A stretch of 64,000 bases of DNA, taken from positions 126,001 to 190,000 of the forward strand of contig CAJNDS010000201.1 in assembly GCA_905221605.1 (NCBI GenBank), read 5' to 3'. Source of the DNA: Symbiodinium natans. Taxonomy: Eukaryota > Sar > Dinophyceae > Suessiales > Symbiodiniaceae. Positions within the stretch are counted from its first letter, which is position 1; each line of letters opens with the position of its first letter. Shown here piece after piece: positions 10,184-20,610 of this stretch. The notes beneath the pieces are model-generated. The model was not told where the DNA came from, made no database searches, and saw only the letters and a list, made by a program, of their open reading frames with translations. The position numbers and the translations under genes are program-made.

Positions 10184-10678
10184 AGCCTTGGAAGGCCCTG
10201 CTGTGCCTTCCGCCATTAGCCAAATTTGGTGTGAGGAGCTTCTTCTCAGCGCAAACTTCGAGATTTCACCTGCCCTGGAATCCAAGCTTCACGAATATGT
10301 GAGGCAGTTGGAGCAGGCCGAGATCGAATGTGTTTTGTTCATGCCCCATGCTGCCATCAGTGCCACAAGGCTTCCCCAGCAGACTGGGCTGATCCTGCCA
10401 AGTGCCTTTCATGCAGTAGCGGGTGTGCTGGCCAGTGGACCGCCAACACATGGCCGCACTACCTCAGGATTGGTTCCATCGTGGAGCTGCAAGCTGAGTG
10501 TCGGAACCTGTTTGAAGCGCATACGTGCCGCACCAAACCTCTTCAGGACTGTGTTTCGACTCGATTCCGAGCTGAGCCTTTACTCATGCTGGATCCCCAC
10601 TTTGCGTACTGGCAGGACTGCGTCGACTCTGGCGAAATTAGCGTGCAGAGCTCTGTTTTGCCCAGTGTGAGCAGCTGA
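10184..10678 (+). CDS. Unidentified exon(s) with a Cys-rich segment
   Basis: After an acceptor-like TAG (10183) the frame reads AISQIWCEELLLSANFEI and ESKLHEYVRQLEQAEIEC, clearly helical and coding-like. Near 10330 the best frame shifts by one: CFVHAPCCHQCHKASPADW, then KCLSCSSGCAGQWTANTW, then HYLRIGSIVELQAECRN, ending at a TGA at 10678. The second part has a C-x6-CC-x2-C...C-x2-C-x3-C spacing that could bind zinc. The frame change implies a small intron or an indel. No family recognised. Confidence 0.4.
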
Positions 10679-11034
10679 CATCAGTAATGCTGCGGTGGTC
10701 GCGTCGAGGTAAAACAGAGTGGACCTGTCCTGTTGAACTTCATGAGCTTCTTTACGCCGACAGCCCTTGCGATGCACCGGATTATTCATCTGACGTAACT
10801 ACTTGGTTCGGGGCGCGTTCCCGCGCGTGGTACGGAAGGCATGTACACAAGTCAGGACATGCAGAAAACATCGGCATGGGTGGGGTTCAAGCACTTTGGG
10901 AAAACTATGCTTATTTTGGGGGCCAGGCTTTCACACTACATAGTAGTTTTGAAATGACTGTCACTGTAGTTTTGGGGTATATATTTGGGAATTGAAGCCT
11001 GGGTCATGGGTTTTATGTTGAGGGTTAGCTTACA

Positions 11035-11440
11035 GGGAAACGCTGCAAATACCAGTGTTTTGGGCATAAACCGCTGTAAATACCAGCGTTTTGGGCATGG
11101 TCGCGAAAGGCATGGACGCTTGCGACAGATTTTCTGGTTCCACATCCTTTTGCAGTATGTTGTGCAAAGAGGCGAAAAAACGCTGGTGTTTTGGGCATAA
11201 AACGCTGTAAACACCAGTGTTTTGGGCATGGTCCCGAAACCACATCCTTTTGCAGTACGTTGTACAAAGAGGCGAAAACGCTGGTGTTTTGGGCATAAAA
11301 CGCTGTAAATACCAGTGTTTTGGGCATGGTCGCGAAAAGGCATGGACGCTTGTCACAGATTTGCTTGTTCCACATCCTTGTGCAGTATGTTATACAAAGA
11401 GGCGACAACGCTGCAAACACCAGTGTTTTGGGCATGGACG
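11035..11440. repeat. Tandem minisatellite, units of about 95-140 bp, core ccagtgttttgggcat
   Basis: Three long units plus a partial one share the order cgctg-taaa-ccag(t/c)gttttgggcat-ggtc-cgaaa-ggcatggacgcttg-cagattt-gttccacatccttttgcagta-gttgt-caaagaggcga. The middle unit lacks about 35 bases (ggcatggacgc to gttcc). The core ttttgggcat appears seven times. Because the unit length is not a fixed multiple of three, frames on both strands stay open and give misleading repeated peptides such as CPKHWYLQRFMPK on the minus strand. Confidence 0.85.
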
Positions 11441-11460
11441 CCATTTGATGACGTTCTTAT

Positions 11461-11501
11461 CACCCCCCTACCCCGCCCACCCCCCCTCCCCCCTCCCCCC
11501 C
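11461..11501. repeat. C-rich simple tract
   Basis: Cytosine runs interrupted by A, G or T directly after the minisatellite. Confidence 0.85.
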
Positions 11502-12060
11502 CAGAAAGTCCGGAAAACCCGAAAATGTGCTCGAAAGCACACGCGCGGGAACGCGCCCCACTGCAACTACTTGTCGCTTGCGTTTGACATGCTTGTAGGA
11601 GAGAGTCAGTGCTCCCTTTAGGCTTCTCATTCATGCACCATGGCTGTTCAGGAAGGCCATCCATACGTGGCAGCGCACTGAGACTGAACGGTTTTCCAGC
11701 CTCTCAACCGAGGCACCTTGAATTTGTATCTCAAGGAGCTCGGGCTTTCCTGTTTGTTAACACTTAGGGTATTGTGGATTGATTTTCAGATATGTCTGTT
11801 CTAGCGTATGGCACTTCCACTGGGGGGGGGTTTCCAGCTGCACAGAGCCCAACTCGACGACTCTGTGAGCCTCGCAAGGAACAGGACGTGAAGGCGTAGT
11901 GGCACGTCTTCCATTCCTGCAAAAGCCGAAGAGCTTTAATTCAAGGAAAAACTCCATGGCGTTTCACCTTAAATGCAGAATTTTCAAGCAGTGGTGACAG
12001 CTGCTTGAAATCCAAGCTTGGCAATTGCCCTCTGATTCAAGACAGGCTGCACAAACCAGT
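11502..12060. other. No gene seen
   Basis: No coding pattern was found. It precedes the first recognisable channel exon and may hold its 5' exons or UTR. Confidence 0.4.
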
Positions 12061-12070
12061 TGCAGCAACT

Positions 12071-14566
12071 ATGTTCTTTGCGTCTTTGGCTAAGTTTTGC
12101 TTCATCGGAGAGATCATTCTGCGCGTTATTGCCGACGGGTGGACGTGGACTGGGCCTCAGCCGCATAGGCCAGGCAGTGTGTGGACGCGAGCAGAAGCAT
12201 CAAGGTTTTTTGCGGCCGGGAACGCCAGTGACGTGGAGCTTGCCTCAGGTGTAAATGTGTCCTGTATGTGCATAGCCATCCCACGGCTATTCGGAACTCT
12301 GTTTTGTTCCACCAAGGTGTTGATCGCAGTTACAGGCATGCTTGCTTCAAGTGGCATCGGCAAACGGACAGGGGCTGAGAGTAGCCGCGACAGGAATCAT
12401 CCCAAGCTATATCTTGGGACCTGTCTTTGACTTCCAGAGCCCAGCCCTAAGCAATGTCCAGCAGCCTGCTTCGAGATCGAGATCGGCGCGTGCCCGTTGA
12501 CTGGCTTCCGTCCGCCATGTTCAAGTGGCTCTTTACTAAATTGTGCTCTTACTATTGTTATTGTTGTTGTCATTTTATGGGCTTATGTCTCCCATTGATA
12601 TCCCCGACTTGATTGAGACAAGCTGCTCCATACCATGGCGCACTGCACTGCGTCTCAGCTGTGCATGCGCTTCTCAGCTTCGTGTGAGGCAAGCTGCTCC
12701 ATACTCAGCCACACTCTTAAGGAGCTCAAAACGCCCAGGCGTGAAAAATGCAACCTATGGAATTCTTTCATATCCATACATAACTCAATACCATTGGCTC
12801 TGACAATTTTGGTACTCATCGGGCGCTTTGGGGCCGAATGTCGCCATGAGCATGTGGTAGCACTTACTTTCTTCGACTTGGGTTACACATTCTGTGCAAC
12901 TGAGGTCCACTTTTCCGGATTGGGCAGGCTTTGCGATGCATTCGCCTCATTCGAATCCTGAAAAGCGCGCGCAGCCAAGAGGGCACCAAGTAACATTCAG
13001 GGGTCAATTTGCCGCAGCTGCTTGTCATCCAGATCTGTGCGGGGTGGGGGACTCTTGAGGGGCCCAGGTTCGCACCATCAGTTATTTCCGAATTCTTTGG
13101 TCGCTCGCCGGAACCTCGGCAACTGCCGTCAGACTTCTGTGGCTTCAAGAACCCCCGAGTGAAGCGCAGGGCCCCTTGGCCTGAGGTCAGCGGTATTGTT
13201 GACAGCGGCCGTATTCTTCTGTGGACCCTGACGATCATCACGGTGGTCTTGTACATGCAGAAGCCCAAGTGCTTGTGGGGTTCGCGATCAGGATGCCCGG
13301 GGCATGAGGTTGCGGGTGAACGCTGAGGTTTTCCATCTTCTTCGTGCAGCTGCTGCTGCACTCTGGTCTAGAGTTTACAGAAGAAGTGCAAGAATCTGAG
13401 CCTCGGTCGCATCTGATATCATCGCATGGAGAGCATGTTTCGTTATGTTCAACTCCTTGCTGCTGGCAGCCAAGAGGTCATCGACATTCATTTCTTGACC
13501 GTCCCGGAAGCCATGTTCACGTTGTTTCAGGATGCTTTGCCTTGCCCAAGATGCTTTAGAACACAATTTTGAGTCACTACGACTAGTAACTAGTATTGCC
13601 TTCCGATGTTCTGCTTTGCAGTGCCTCACGCTGGATAGCTGGACATCATTGAGCCGACCGCTGCAAGTTGGTCAGCCGCTGCCCTACTCTCCACTTCCGT
13701 AGTGGAGCTGAAGAAGAGAGCCCTTGCTGAGTCCTCAAATCGGCATCCTCTGGGTGCTTTATGTGGCGGTGGCTTGCATGGCGCACACCTGAGTGCCACC
13801 TGAGAAACTGCCAAAGTCTGCATCAGTATTGCTAGGGGTTCCTTCTCAGAGTGCTACAAGCTTTTCCTCGGAAAAAGGTGCTGAACAATCTCGTCATTGC
13901 CGTCATCGTGAACAATGCATTTGCTAGAGCGGAGCAGGCGCGGGCGGCGGTCATGTAATCGAGCACATCAGAGGTGTAGTGGCAAAATGGGGAACCTTCG
14001 CAGGATGAAGAGCTCCAAGCCTCAATTGCTCGAGAAACAACAGAAGGAGAGCTGAATGATCTCAGGAGCGATTGGGAAGTTGAGTCCAGGCTGCGTGTCG
14101 CGAGAGTGTTCTTGGAGCCAGTCGGCACCTACTTTGGATGCATGGGAGGACTCTGTTTGATGAGCTTGTGAAGGAGGGCAGTGCGTACCTCACGCGAAAG
14201 GACGTGCTTGATGAAATCATGTCGCGATGGACCAGTTTGGTGTGCACATGTCTCAGGAGTATGAGCAAGCCCTCGGAACCAGCGAGTCCTTGTGCCTTGG
14301 TTCCACTTGGTGTCTACCCTCGAAGCCCTCAAGCGATAATTTTGATACTTGCCAGATACAGGTGGACGAAGCTCAAGATTGTCAACTTAGAGGAGAACGA
14401 GATTTTGAATCTTTGGTCGCTCTTTGCCTGCCGAAGAATGGCCTCTGGTCTTGTGGTCGATGTCAGATATCCCTTCAGCACCGGCACAAGGTTTATAGAT
14501 TTTCCAGACGAAGTTGATCGCGAATATTTCGCTTCACAGATTCGAAACCTGAAAGGCCGTGCTTAG
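12071..14566 (+). CDS. Voltage-gated Na+/Ca2+-type channel with TLDSW filter and EF-hand-like C-terminus
   Basis: Exons recognised in order. S2-like CFIGEIILRVIADGW is at 12100-12145. An S4-S5/S5 exon (13186-13260) reads VSGIVDSGRILLWTLTII. The pore helix exon (13477-13530), IDIHFLTVPEAMFTLFQ, is followed by a GA-AG intron (13531-13621) and the filter exon CLTLDSWTSLSRPLQ (from 13622). An S6 exon (13878-13937), VLNNLVIAVIVNNAFARAEQ, ends before a GC-AG intron (13938-14003). The following exon DEELQASIARETTEGEL is cytoplasmic. An EF-hand-like helix-loop-helix (TLFDELVKEGSAYLTRKDV, 14156-14212) and FPDEVDREYFASQIRNLKG (14493-14549) close the protein at a TAG (14566). The MFTLFQ-x-TLDSW-x4-RPL pattern is that of single-domain alveolate Na+/Ca2+ channels. 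S1, S3 and S4 were not placed with certainty. The EF loop lacks several canonical acidic ligands. Confidence 0.75.
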
Positions 14567-16800
14567 CTGCGCTCTGGACTTTGTGCTATGAAGTTAAGAG
14601 CCCTGCAGGCGAATGCAAAGCAAAAACCAGCTTCACCGTGGCCATGACTCTCAAGAAACTAGATACGAGACTAAATCAGGCAGGGGCCTCTGCCAGCAGT
14701 ACCTACAAGCCATGCTGGTCCATTGGCTGAGCTTTCGTGTGAAGCACTCCGTGAGGCCAGAACGAATTTGGAGGTGCATAAGAGGATGTGCGAGGCTGGT
14801 GTGTGCACTTGTCGAACTGCCTGTGCTTGTGCTGCTGACGTCTGTACTTGGACGGATGGGGATTAAGCTTCACAGTGTCACTTGGTTGGCATTGCTAGCT
14901 TCAGCACAGAATGAACTTACAAGACGTGCGAAAAGGGCTATGGGCTACTGGCGTTTCGAAATTTTCCGAGCTCGCAAAGCTTCAACCTTCAGCTGAAATT
15001 GACAACACGAATTCATCCTCACACCCATTCCGGGTCAGAGTTGAGAATTTCCGATCCCAATTCTCAACTTTTTTCTCAACGCATGTTGGCCCAGTGTTGG
15101 CCATGTTGGCCCGAACTCGTACATCAAATCGGTCAGGGAGGTTCCCGAAGACTGCGAGACTCGATCACGAGAGAACAGGGCACGAAGGATCTGGACAGCA
15201 CCTGCTGGAAAGTGCGTCCAAGCGAAGAGCAGCTTTACTAGTACGACATTTCTGTATGTTTTAGGCTCCTCACGCTATTTGCAAGCAGCTTGCGCAGTCG
15301 GCAGGAATTGAAGAAAGAATCGAGAGAGGCCGGTGCAAAAATGCAACTTGACTGCACGGGCTTTGTTCAGCCGTCTTTCCAGGCGCAGGTCGAGCTGTCG
15401 AGAACGCTGTTTGAGGCCTTGTCTTCGACGGCGATAGTGAGAGTTTCATCGTAACGTCACATGTGACATGCTGATGGCTCCGCAGTTGCGGCAATTCATG
15501 ATTCTGACCTACCGCTGCGTACCGCCCTTTGCAGCTTGCAAGCCTCCGGTTTGACCGCATGTCCTCATTTTTGCTTGCCGAGATACCATCAAATGCCACT
15601 GTCACCACCAAGAAGAAAGTCCAGAAAGTGGGTGAACAGGTTGGTGGTCTTTCAGCGGATTGAGGTGCTGCAGATGACCCTCAGACACTGTAGTGACAGG
15701 TTTCGACAAGGGTGCAACCACTGTGCCTCGCCCAGACAAACGACTTTAAAGACGAGCCTGTGACGACTACCTGCTGGCTGCCTTTGCTTGAGGCTCACGC
15801 CTATGCTGAACTACCCCGTCGAACGGGTTCCTATGGGCCGCGACGAGCGGCCTTCTCAGAAGCAGAGCCAACCATAACATTAGAAAAAATAGTGTAAGTA
15901 GTGGTATTGGGAGGAACCTGCACAAGCCACAAAGCCGCGCAGCACCGAGGCAGCAAGGTTGGGCACTGCCTGGCGAAGTGGTCGAGCAAGGCCCGGAAAT
16001 GACGCTGAAGCCTGGCATGCAGCCCGGCGCAGTGCCTGGCGCAGCGCGCGCCATCCAGAACTGAGCATCAAACCTCCAGCGAACGCTGGAGGCAGACTGC
16101 ACAGTTTCGGTCTCACGGTTTGAATTGAAAGTTTTTTAAGACCAGTGGGTCGAAGCACACAGCGACACAGATGCATTGCAGACATGTTGGCTTTCAGCTG
16201 GTTCTTGTACTTGCTCACATCACGCCTTGCTCACATCACGCCTTTCGTTGTCCTTTAGTCACTTCAGTCACGTACGTGCTTCGGCCGGAGCCAACCGGAC
16301 CAACCCAACTGTGCTGATGCAGAGCTTTGGGAACAAGAATCCAATGCGCATCACGCTCAAACCTGCAATTATAATCGCGTTCACGTCAGCCGCAATTTCC
16401 AGTTGGTTAGGGCTCAAGTTTGCGGCAGCTGCTGCTTGGATCTTCACGGTCTGCTTCAGGCATCCCCGTGCTATCTTATGCTTCCGATGTTTTGTTTTCT
16501 GCACTCAGCCAGGTCAAAGAATGCCTCTGGAGACCAAAGACAGACGCGCGAGCCGAGCCTGGCGCTTGACTCCTGCGGCCAACTCACCTTTGGATGCGAA
16601 CCAGCATCGCGAGCAGCGAGCCTTCCGCTCTCGAAGCTGGGAGGAGCCTGAGACCAGAGACCTGGCAGGAACTTGTTTTTTCTTTGTGCACTGTGACACG
16701 AAGCGCGCTGCACTGCACTAAGCTCGGCTAGCAGTAGAGGCATCCGAAGAAAAGATGAGAACGATGAGAACCTTGATCAAGACCGAAGTTCTTCCGTTGA
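14567..16800. other. No confidently assigned gene
   Basis: Scattered open frames look partly coding on the + strand, for example LQDVRKGLWATGVSKFSEL near 14915 and a hydrophobic stretch at 16340-16470. None shows a recognisable family or consistent exon ends. Some may be further exons of the channel upstream or 5' exons of the FAM72-like gene. A 16-base direct repeat (gctcacatcacgcctt) lies at 16214-16245. Confidence 0.4.
16073..16092. repeat. Perfect hairpin, 9-bp stem
   Basis: cctccagcg and cgctggagg are separated by two bases (aa). No runs of T follow, so it is not a bacterial-type terminator; role unknown. Confidence 0.8.
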
Positions 16801-16823
16801 ATCGCTGAGGTCATCCGCGTGCA

Positions 16824-17219
16824 GTCTTCAACCTTTTCTGCAGCACTTGCCATTACCTCCTGTCTGAGCATGGCGAAATGATGCAGATGATGGCGAATCC
16901 ATCTTCTTTTGCATTCGCCACAAGTGAGCCTCCGCAAGGTGTTGTGATGACGGGCAACTCATGCAAGTCGCCGGAAAGCTGTAGTTGCAAAGTTCAGGAC
17001 TTCGAGTGTGGATGTGGAGTTCGACTCGGCTACTACTTGCTTTCGCCCTGTGAAGAGTGCCAGGATGCCAAGACCGTGCGGAAATGGTTCTTGTGTCCAA
17101 GATCTGTTGAGGCCGAGCCCCACGAAGCCGAGAATGTGGTCACCTCCCAAGAGAAACCAGCGTCGCCGCAATTCGGATGCAATATGCTTGCATATGCTTG
17201 CTGTGCCGTACGGGTGTAG
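16824..17219 (+). CDS. FAM72-like zinc-binding protein (main exon)
   Basis: The exon begins after GTGCAG at 16823 and is open to a TAG at 17219. It reads VFNLFCSTCHYLLSEHGEM, then SFAFATSEPPQGVV, then SCSCKVQDFECGCG followed by VRLGYYLLSPCEECQDAK and VRKWFLC. The order C-x2-C...(L-S-x2-G), then CxCK-x2-D-x2-C-x-CG-x4-GY-x4-PC-x2-C-x6-W-x-F, is the FAM72 pattern (human FAM72 has CKCKLKDI, then CLKCGNIVGYHVIVPCSSC). FAM72 is a small, possibly zinc-binding eukaryotic protein that in mammals binds the uracil DNA glycosylase UNG2. The cysteine pairs fit a Mis18/Yippee-like zinc fold. The start codon must lie in an upstream exon. The C-terminal 40 residues are unlike the human protein. Role in dinoflagellates unknown. 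Confidence 0.7.
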   Translation, partial: VFNLFCSTCHYLLSEHGEMMQMMANPSSFAFATSEPPQGVVMTGNSCKSPESCSCKVQDFECGCGVRLGYYLLSPCEECQDAKTVRKWFLCPRSVEAEPHEAENVVTSQEKPASPQFGCNMLAYACCAVRV

Positions 17220-17254
17220 GGTTGTCGTTCGCAAGAGACGGGTGCCATTGCCAG

Positions 17255-18329
17255 GTGCGTGCAGTCATACTTGGAGGACCACCAGTTAATGGCGGAGTTT
17301 CTAGAACGCATCGAGGGCTTGGAGGTCTCCGATCCGATCCCAGGCTACCCTGCAATGAAATCGCAGCCTGCGCCTCCTGCACCTCCTGCACCTCCTGCGC
17401 CTCTTGCGCCGCCCGTGCCTGCGACACCTGCATTTGCCAGACCTCAGGCTGACCCCTCAATGTCTGCAGTTCGCACGGTGAGCGCTCGAGAGGAACATCG
17501 CCAGGAACACTGCGAGCACCAGCACCTCGTTCCTCAAATTCCTCAAGAAACGGCAGGGCGGCCGGAGCTGCAATTCGGGGCAAGGCCAAGCGAGATGGTT
17601 TCGCGCGACGTGGACTCCAAAGCAGATAGGGCCCAAGGGGCCCAAGCGGATGCACCGGATACCGTGGTCCGCTTTCAGGAGGCTCGCTATGCAGCTCTGG
17701 AGGCTCAGCTGCGCGTCTCCCAGGCTGCGGAGAGCGCAGCGCTGGCCGAAGCTCGCGCTGCGCGGGCAGCTGTGGAGATCCAAGAGCTCGAGGACTTGGA
17801 CATAGATTCTCTGCAAGCACTACCAGGAAGTCGGCTGGAGTTTGCTCAGCGCCTGGCCGAAAAAAGAATGGAGTTGGAGAAGTGGCAGCAGGCGCTGCAG
17901 CAGAAAAGCCAGAGATTGGAAGAGGTAGAGAAGATGCTGTGCAGTACGCAGGGACGAGCCGCAAGGCCAAAGCCAGCAGAGGGAGGAGCAAGGTCCTTTC
18001 CGCAGCCTGCCACGGAGCCATTCGGCACCGCCACGGAGCCATTTGGCACCGCAGAGTTCGTGGATGGTGCAAAGGCAGGTGCAAAGGCAAGCGCCCTTGC
18101 CATTTTCGCTCTCGCCAGAGCTGGACTGGCTGCGTCACGACTTATCATCAACGTGGCCAAGCCCGTTCTTGGAGGTTTGAAGTCTGCTGGTAGTACTACC
18201 GTGCACTATGTTGCTGGCTATGTCCAGTCCTCGATAGCGAAAGCTGCTCTTGATGCGCAGCAGCGTGAGATGGCGCAGGCCTGGCAGTTTGAGGGTTTGT
18301 ATGCACGCAGAACACGCAGCCAGGGCTAG
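17255..18329 (+). CDS. Coiled-coil protein with Pro-rich N-terminus and hydrophobic C-terminal segment
   Basis: Long uninterrupted exon, open for about 356 codons to the TAG at 18327-18329. It probably starts at a splice acceptor (CAG at 17254 or 17264), since no ATG opens the frame. Residues about 35-60 are a Pro/Ala repeat encoded by cctgcacct units. Residues about 140-235 are strongly helical and charged (LRVSQAAESAALAEARAA, then RLAEKRMELEKWQQALQQ), a coiled coil. An exact repeat TEPFGTA occurs twice near residue 255. Residues about 270-310 are Ala/Leu/Ile-rich (ALAIFALARAGLAASRLI) and could be an amphipathic or membrane helix. No family recognised. The opposite strand is also open here (17140-18138), but its composition is the mirror of this exon and it is taken as a shadow. 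Confidence 0.65.
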
Positions 18330-18343
18330 TCGCGCATGATGTG

Positions 18344-18736
18344 AGTTTGCACATGTCTGCTACAATCATGTGCTCATAGCCACAGGCAACTTCGATAAGG
18401 CGATCGAGATATTACGCCGCATCTATGGGTACAACTGTGGCGACAGCGAGTCCCAGACTTGATGGCAGCGGTGTGCCTCCCGCCCGCTATGGGCGCCAAT
18501 GGGACAGCCCTGCCCATCCGAACCCGACCTTGTGCAGCCATGGTCCTATGATGTCCCCTGGATGGCAGCCATCCCCCATTTACCCAGTGTCTCCGGCGCC
18601 TTCCATGCATTCAGTTCCTTTGCAGCCTGTCTATGAGCGCGAGAGCATGCTCGGTTGGATTCGTAGAAATAGCGGATGTGGGTTCCGCCACCGCCCAGCT
18701 AACGCCTACCAGACCTGGCCTCATGCTGTGCGGTGA
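18344..18736 (+). CDS. Unidentified Pro/Ser-rich exon
   Basis: From 18425 one frame is open for 103 codons and Pro/Ser-rich (SPRLDGSGVPPARYGRQW, then MMSPGWQPSPIYPVSPAPS), ending at a TGA at 18736. A second frame across 18350-18460 also looks coding (YNHVLIATGNFDKAIEIL, then RRIYGYNCGDSESQT and a stop), reminiscent of a PPR or TPR helix pair. Only one can be right over the shared bases unless an intron separates them. It may be the 3' part of the preceding gene. Confidence 0.35.
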
Positions 18737-19940
18737 AGTGCAGAGAGAGATGTCGCCCGAGCCGATGTAGTTGTTTATGTTGCTGCGATTTGCTACTTTG
18801 CACAAACTTCAAGTGCCCATCATGCATCTGTGCAGTAGTGAGTTCCTGCATGGCAGAGCCATTAATTAGTGCAGTAATTTGTGCATCAACTTTGCAACGG
18901 CGTGAGCTGGTGGAGGAAATGATATGCCAGAAGCCTTCCAGGCATGATGTAACACGTTTCCTGCAACATGTTGCGTGTCCGCGCGTGGGCGTGGGCTGAT
19001 GGCTTGAAGCAAACTCAAAGGTCGGCATCATGTCCGCAACATTCAGCTCAGCACCACCAGCTACAGCCGTGCATGAACATGCACTTCCACCAGCGTCGAG
19101 GCCTTTGCAAGTGCACCGTATGCTTTTAGTTTTAGCAAGAGCTCCTCCGTGATAGTTTTGATGGCTGATCCCGTGTCGTAGGCAACTCATGCCCGGCAAG
19201 AGTCTGGATGCAGGCAGCTCTGCTGCAAGTTTTGATGTGCAGTTGCATTGTGCGGTGGGATCGTCACATGGTACGAGAGAGCCTCTGCAAGAGCCTGTTG
19301 GCACAGCCCATGGAAACCCCTGGTCTGGCAAGGATGAGGAATATGCTTGAACATTCACCTCGCTCACCTCCATGTTCAACAGTTGAGTGCTGCCCTGTCA
19401 ACCCGAATTGTAAGCTGTAGCGACAAGCTCGAAACCTCGATCCACTTTGGGAAAGGCAGCTGGGGGAATCGGAATGGGGCTTCAAACTGCAATCGGAGGT
19501 ATCGTCCTTATACAACACGTAGTAAGCGGTATCCCCCTGCAGCTACCAAAATGTCAACTAGCTCCGATCGGATCTGGTTACTGCCAATGTGCGATGCGCT
19601 TATTAACCGGCGAGTCTCATATGCGCGTTTGCTTCGGGAAATCCGAGTAGTGCTCGTGGTATCCAATGAGGAGTTATAGCTAGGCAGCCACAACAAACGG
19701 CAGCCTTCGATCGAAAGCACTACCACGTTGCTTCCGAGTGACAGGTGACAGGGCATCCTACAGAAGCTGCCATAAGCTACTTCCTCCAAGGAATAGGGGT
19801 TTCTGAGACTTGCAAGACGAGGAGATGCAAAAAGGCAGGTGATGGGGAGGTTGACCAAATCGCCCGTGTCCACCGCCATTTCTGTGCCAGGTAGTCGACG
19901 CCCTCTATCTTCCACCGGCAAAAGCATTCTGGGATTGACA
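18737..19940. other. No gene seen
   Basis: Open frames on both strands (for example 18699-19379 on the minus strand) show no domain or coding signature. Confidence 0.45.
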
Positions 19941-19947
19941 GGCGGCA

Positions 19948-20538
19948 ATGCACCATTCATGCAGAGATTTTCCAAGCTTAGCTCTCAGCTTCACATACGC
20001 CTTGTCTTGCCTCGAAGGACGCTCGACGCCAGCTACAGCTGCAGATGCAGGGAAGGAGTGGAAGGAGAGCAAGCTTGCGACGCAGACCCCTTCAGCGGCC
20101 TCCAGCTCCACTTCCAAAAGCTTTGCTGTCCAAGCGGGCAGCAGTCTGGCTCAGAGACAAAGACCTCCCAGTGCAAGTGCCCCCTCGAACATTCCATGTG
20201 CGGAACAGGATGTTCGGAATGCTCTGATGCAGATGTTCCTGGCTTTCGATGAAGATGGGGATGGGCTTCTGCATCCATCCGAGTTTGCCGCTGCCGTCGC
20301 GGCACTGGCAGCAACAAAAGAGCAAGGACAGGCGTGCTTCGCGAGCCCAGTCGTGACGGGAGAGCGGGTGGGAAGTGCAGACTTTGTGACCAAAATGATG
20401 GCCATAATCCCGGCCCTACGCCTTTCCACAGCCGAAGTGGTTCAGCACATCAAAAGCTGCATTGCGGCAAGGCCCAGCAACTTTGAGAAGTCCGTGAGCG
20501 ATCTCCGGCAACTGAGAAGATATGGGAAAGTGTTGTAG
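19948..20538 (+). CDS. EF-hand protein exon, possibly the N-terminal part of the transglutaminase-like gene
   Basis: Open frame of 196 codons. After a Ser/Ala/Thr-rich linker (residues 45-80) comes one canonical EF-hand: helix VRNALMQMFLAF, then loop DEDGDGLLHPSE (residues 101-112, with D1, D3, D5 and E12 all present), then FAAAVAALAA. A second helical region, STAEVVQHIKSCIAARPSNF, could be a degenerate partner hand without a loop. The frame ends at TAG (20536-20538). The next large frame (from 20611) is in the same phase, so a short intron across 20525-20618 would fuse the two into a Ca2+-binding transglutaminase-like protein. The alternative is a separate small EF-hand protein ending RRYGKVL. 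Confidence 0.7.
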   Translation: MHHSCRDFPSLALSFTYALSCLEGRSTPATAADAGKEWKESKLATQTPSAASSSTSKSFAVQAGSSLAQRQRPPSASAPSNIPCAEQDVRNALMQMFLAFDEDGDGLLHPSEFAAAVAALAATKEQGQACFASPVVTGERVGSADFVTKMMAIIPALRLSTAEVVQHIKSCIAARPSNFEKSVSDLRQLRRYGKVL

Positions 20539-20610
20539 CGACATTGTCGTTCGGGGTGAAAACGGGGGCTTGACATCGGCTTATGGGGGTGCCCACAACA
20601 TCCACAACTC

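Noticed and set aside
10936-11444. Repeated peptides such as CPKHWYLQRFMPK on the minus strand
   Set aside because: They arise in three overlapping frames of the minisatellite; unit length is not a multiple of three.
16176-16721. 181-codon + frame with hydrophobic parts
   Set aside because: No consistent coding signal over its length; hydrophobic stretch could be chance; the FAM72-like exon just downstream uses its own acceptor.
17140-18138. 332-codon minus-strand frame
   Set aside because: Antisense of the coiled-coil exon; GC-rich codon mirror without domain signature.
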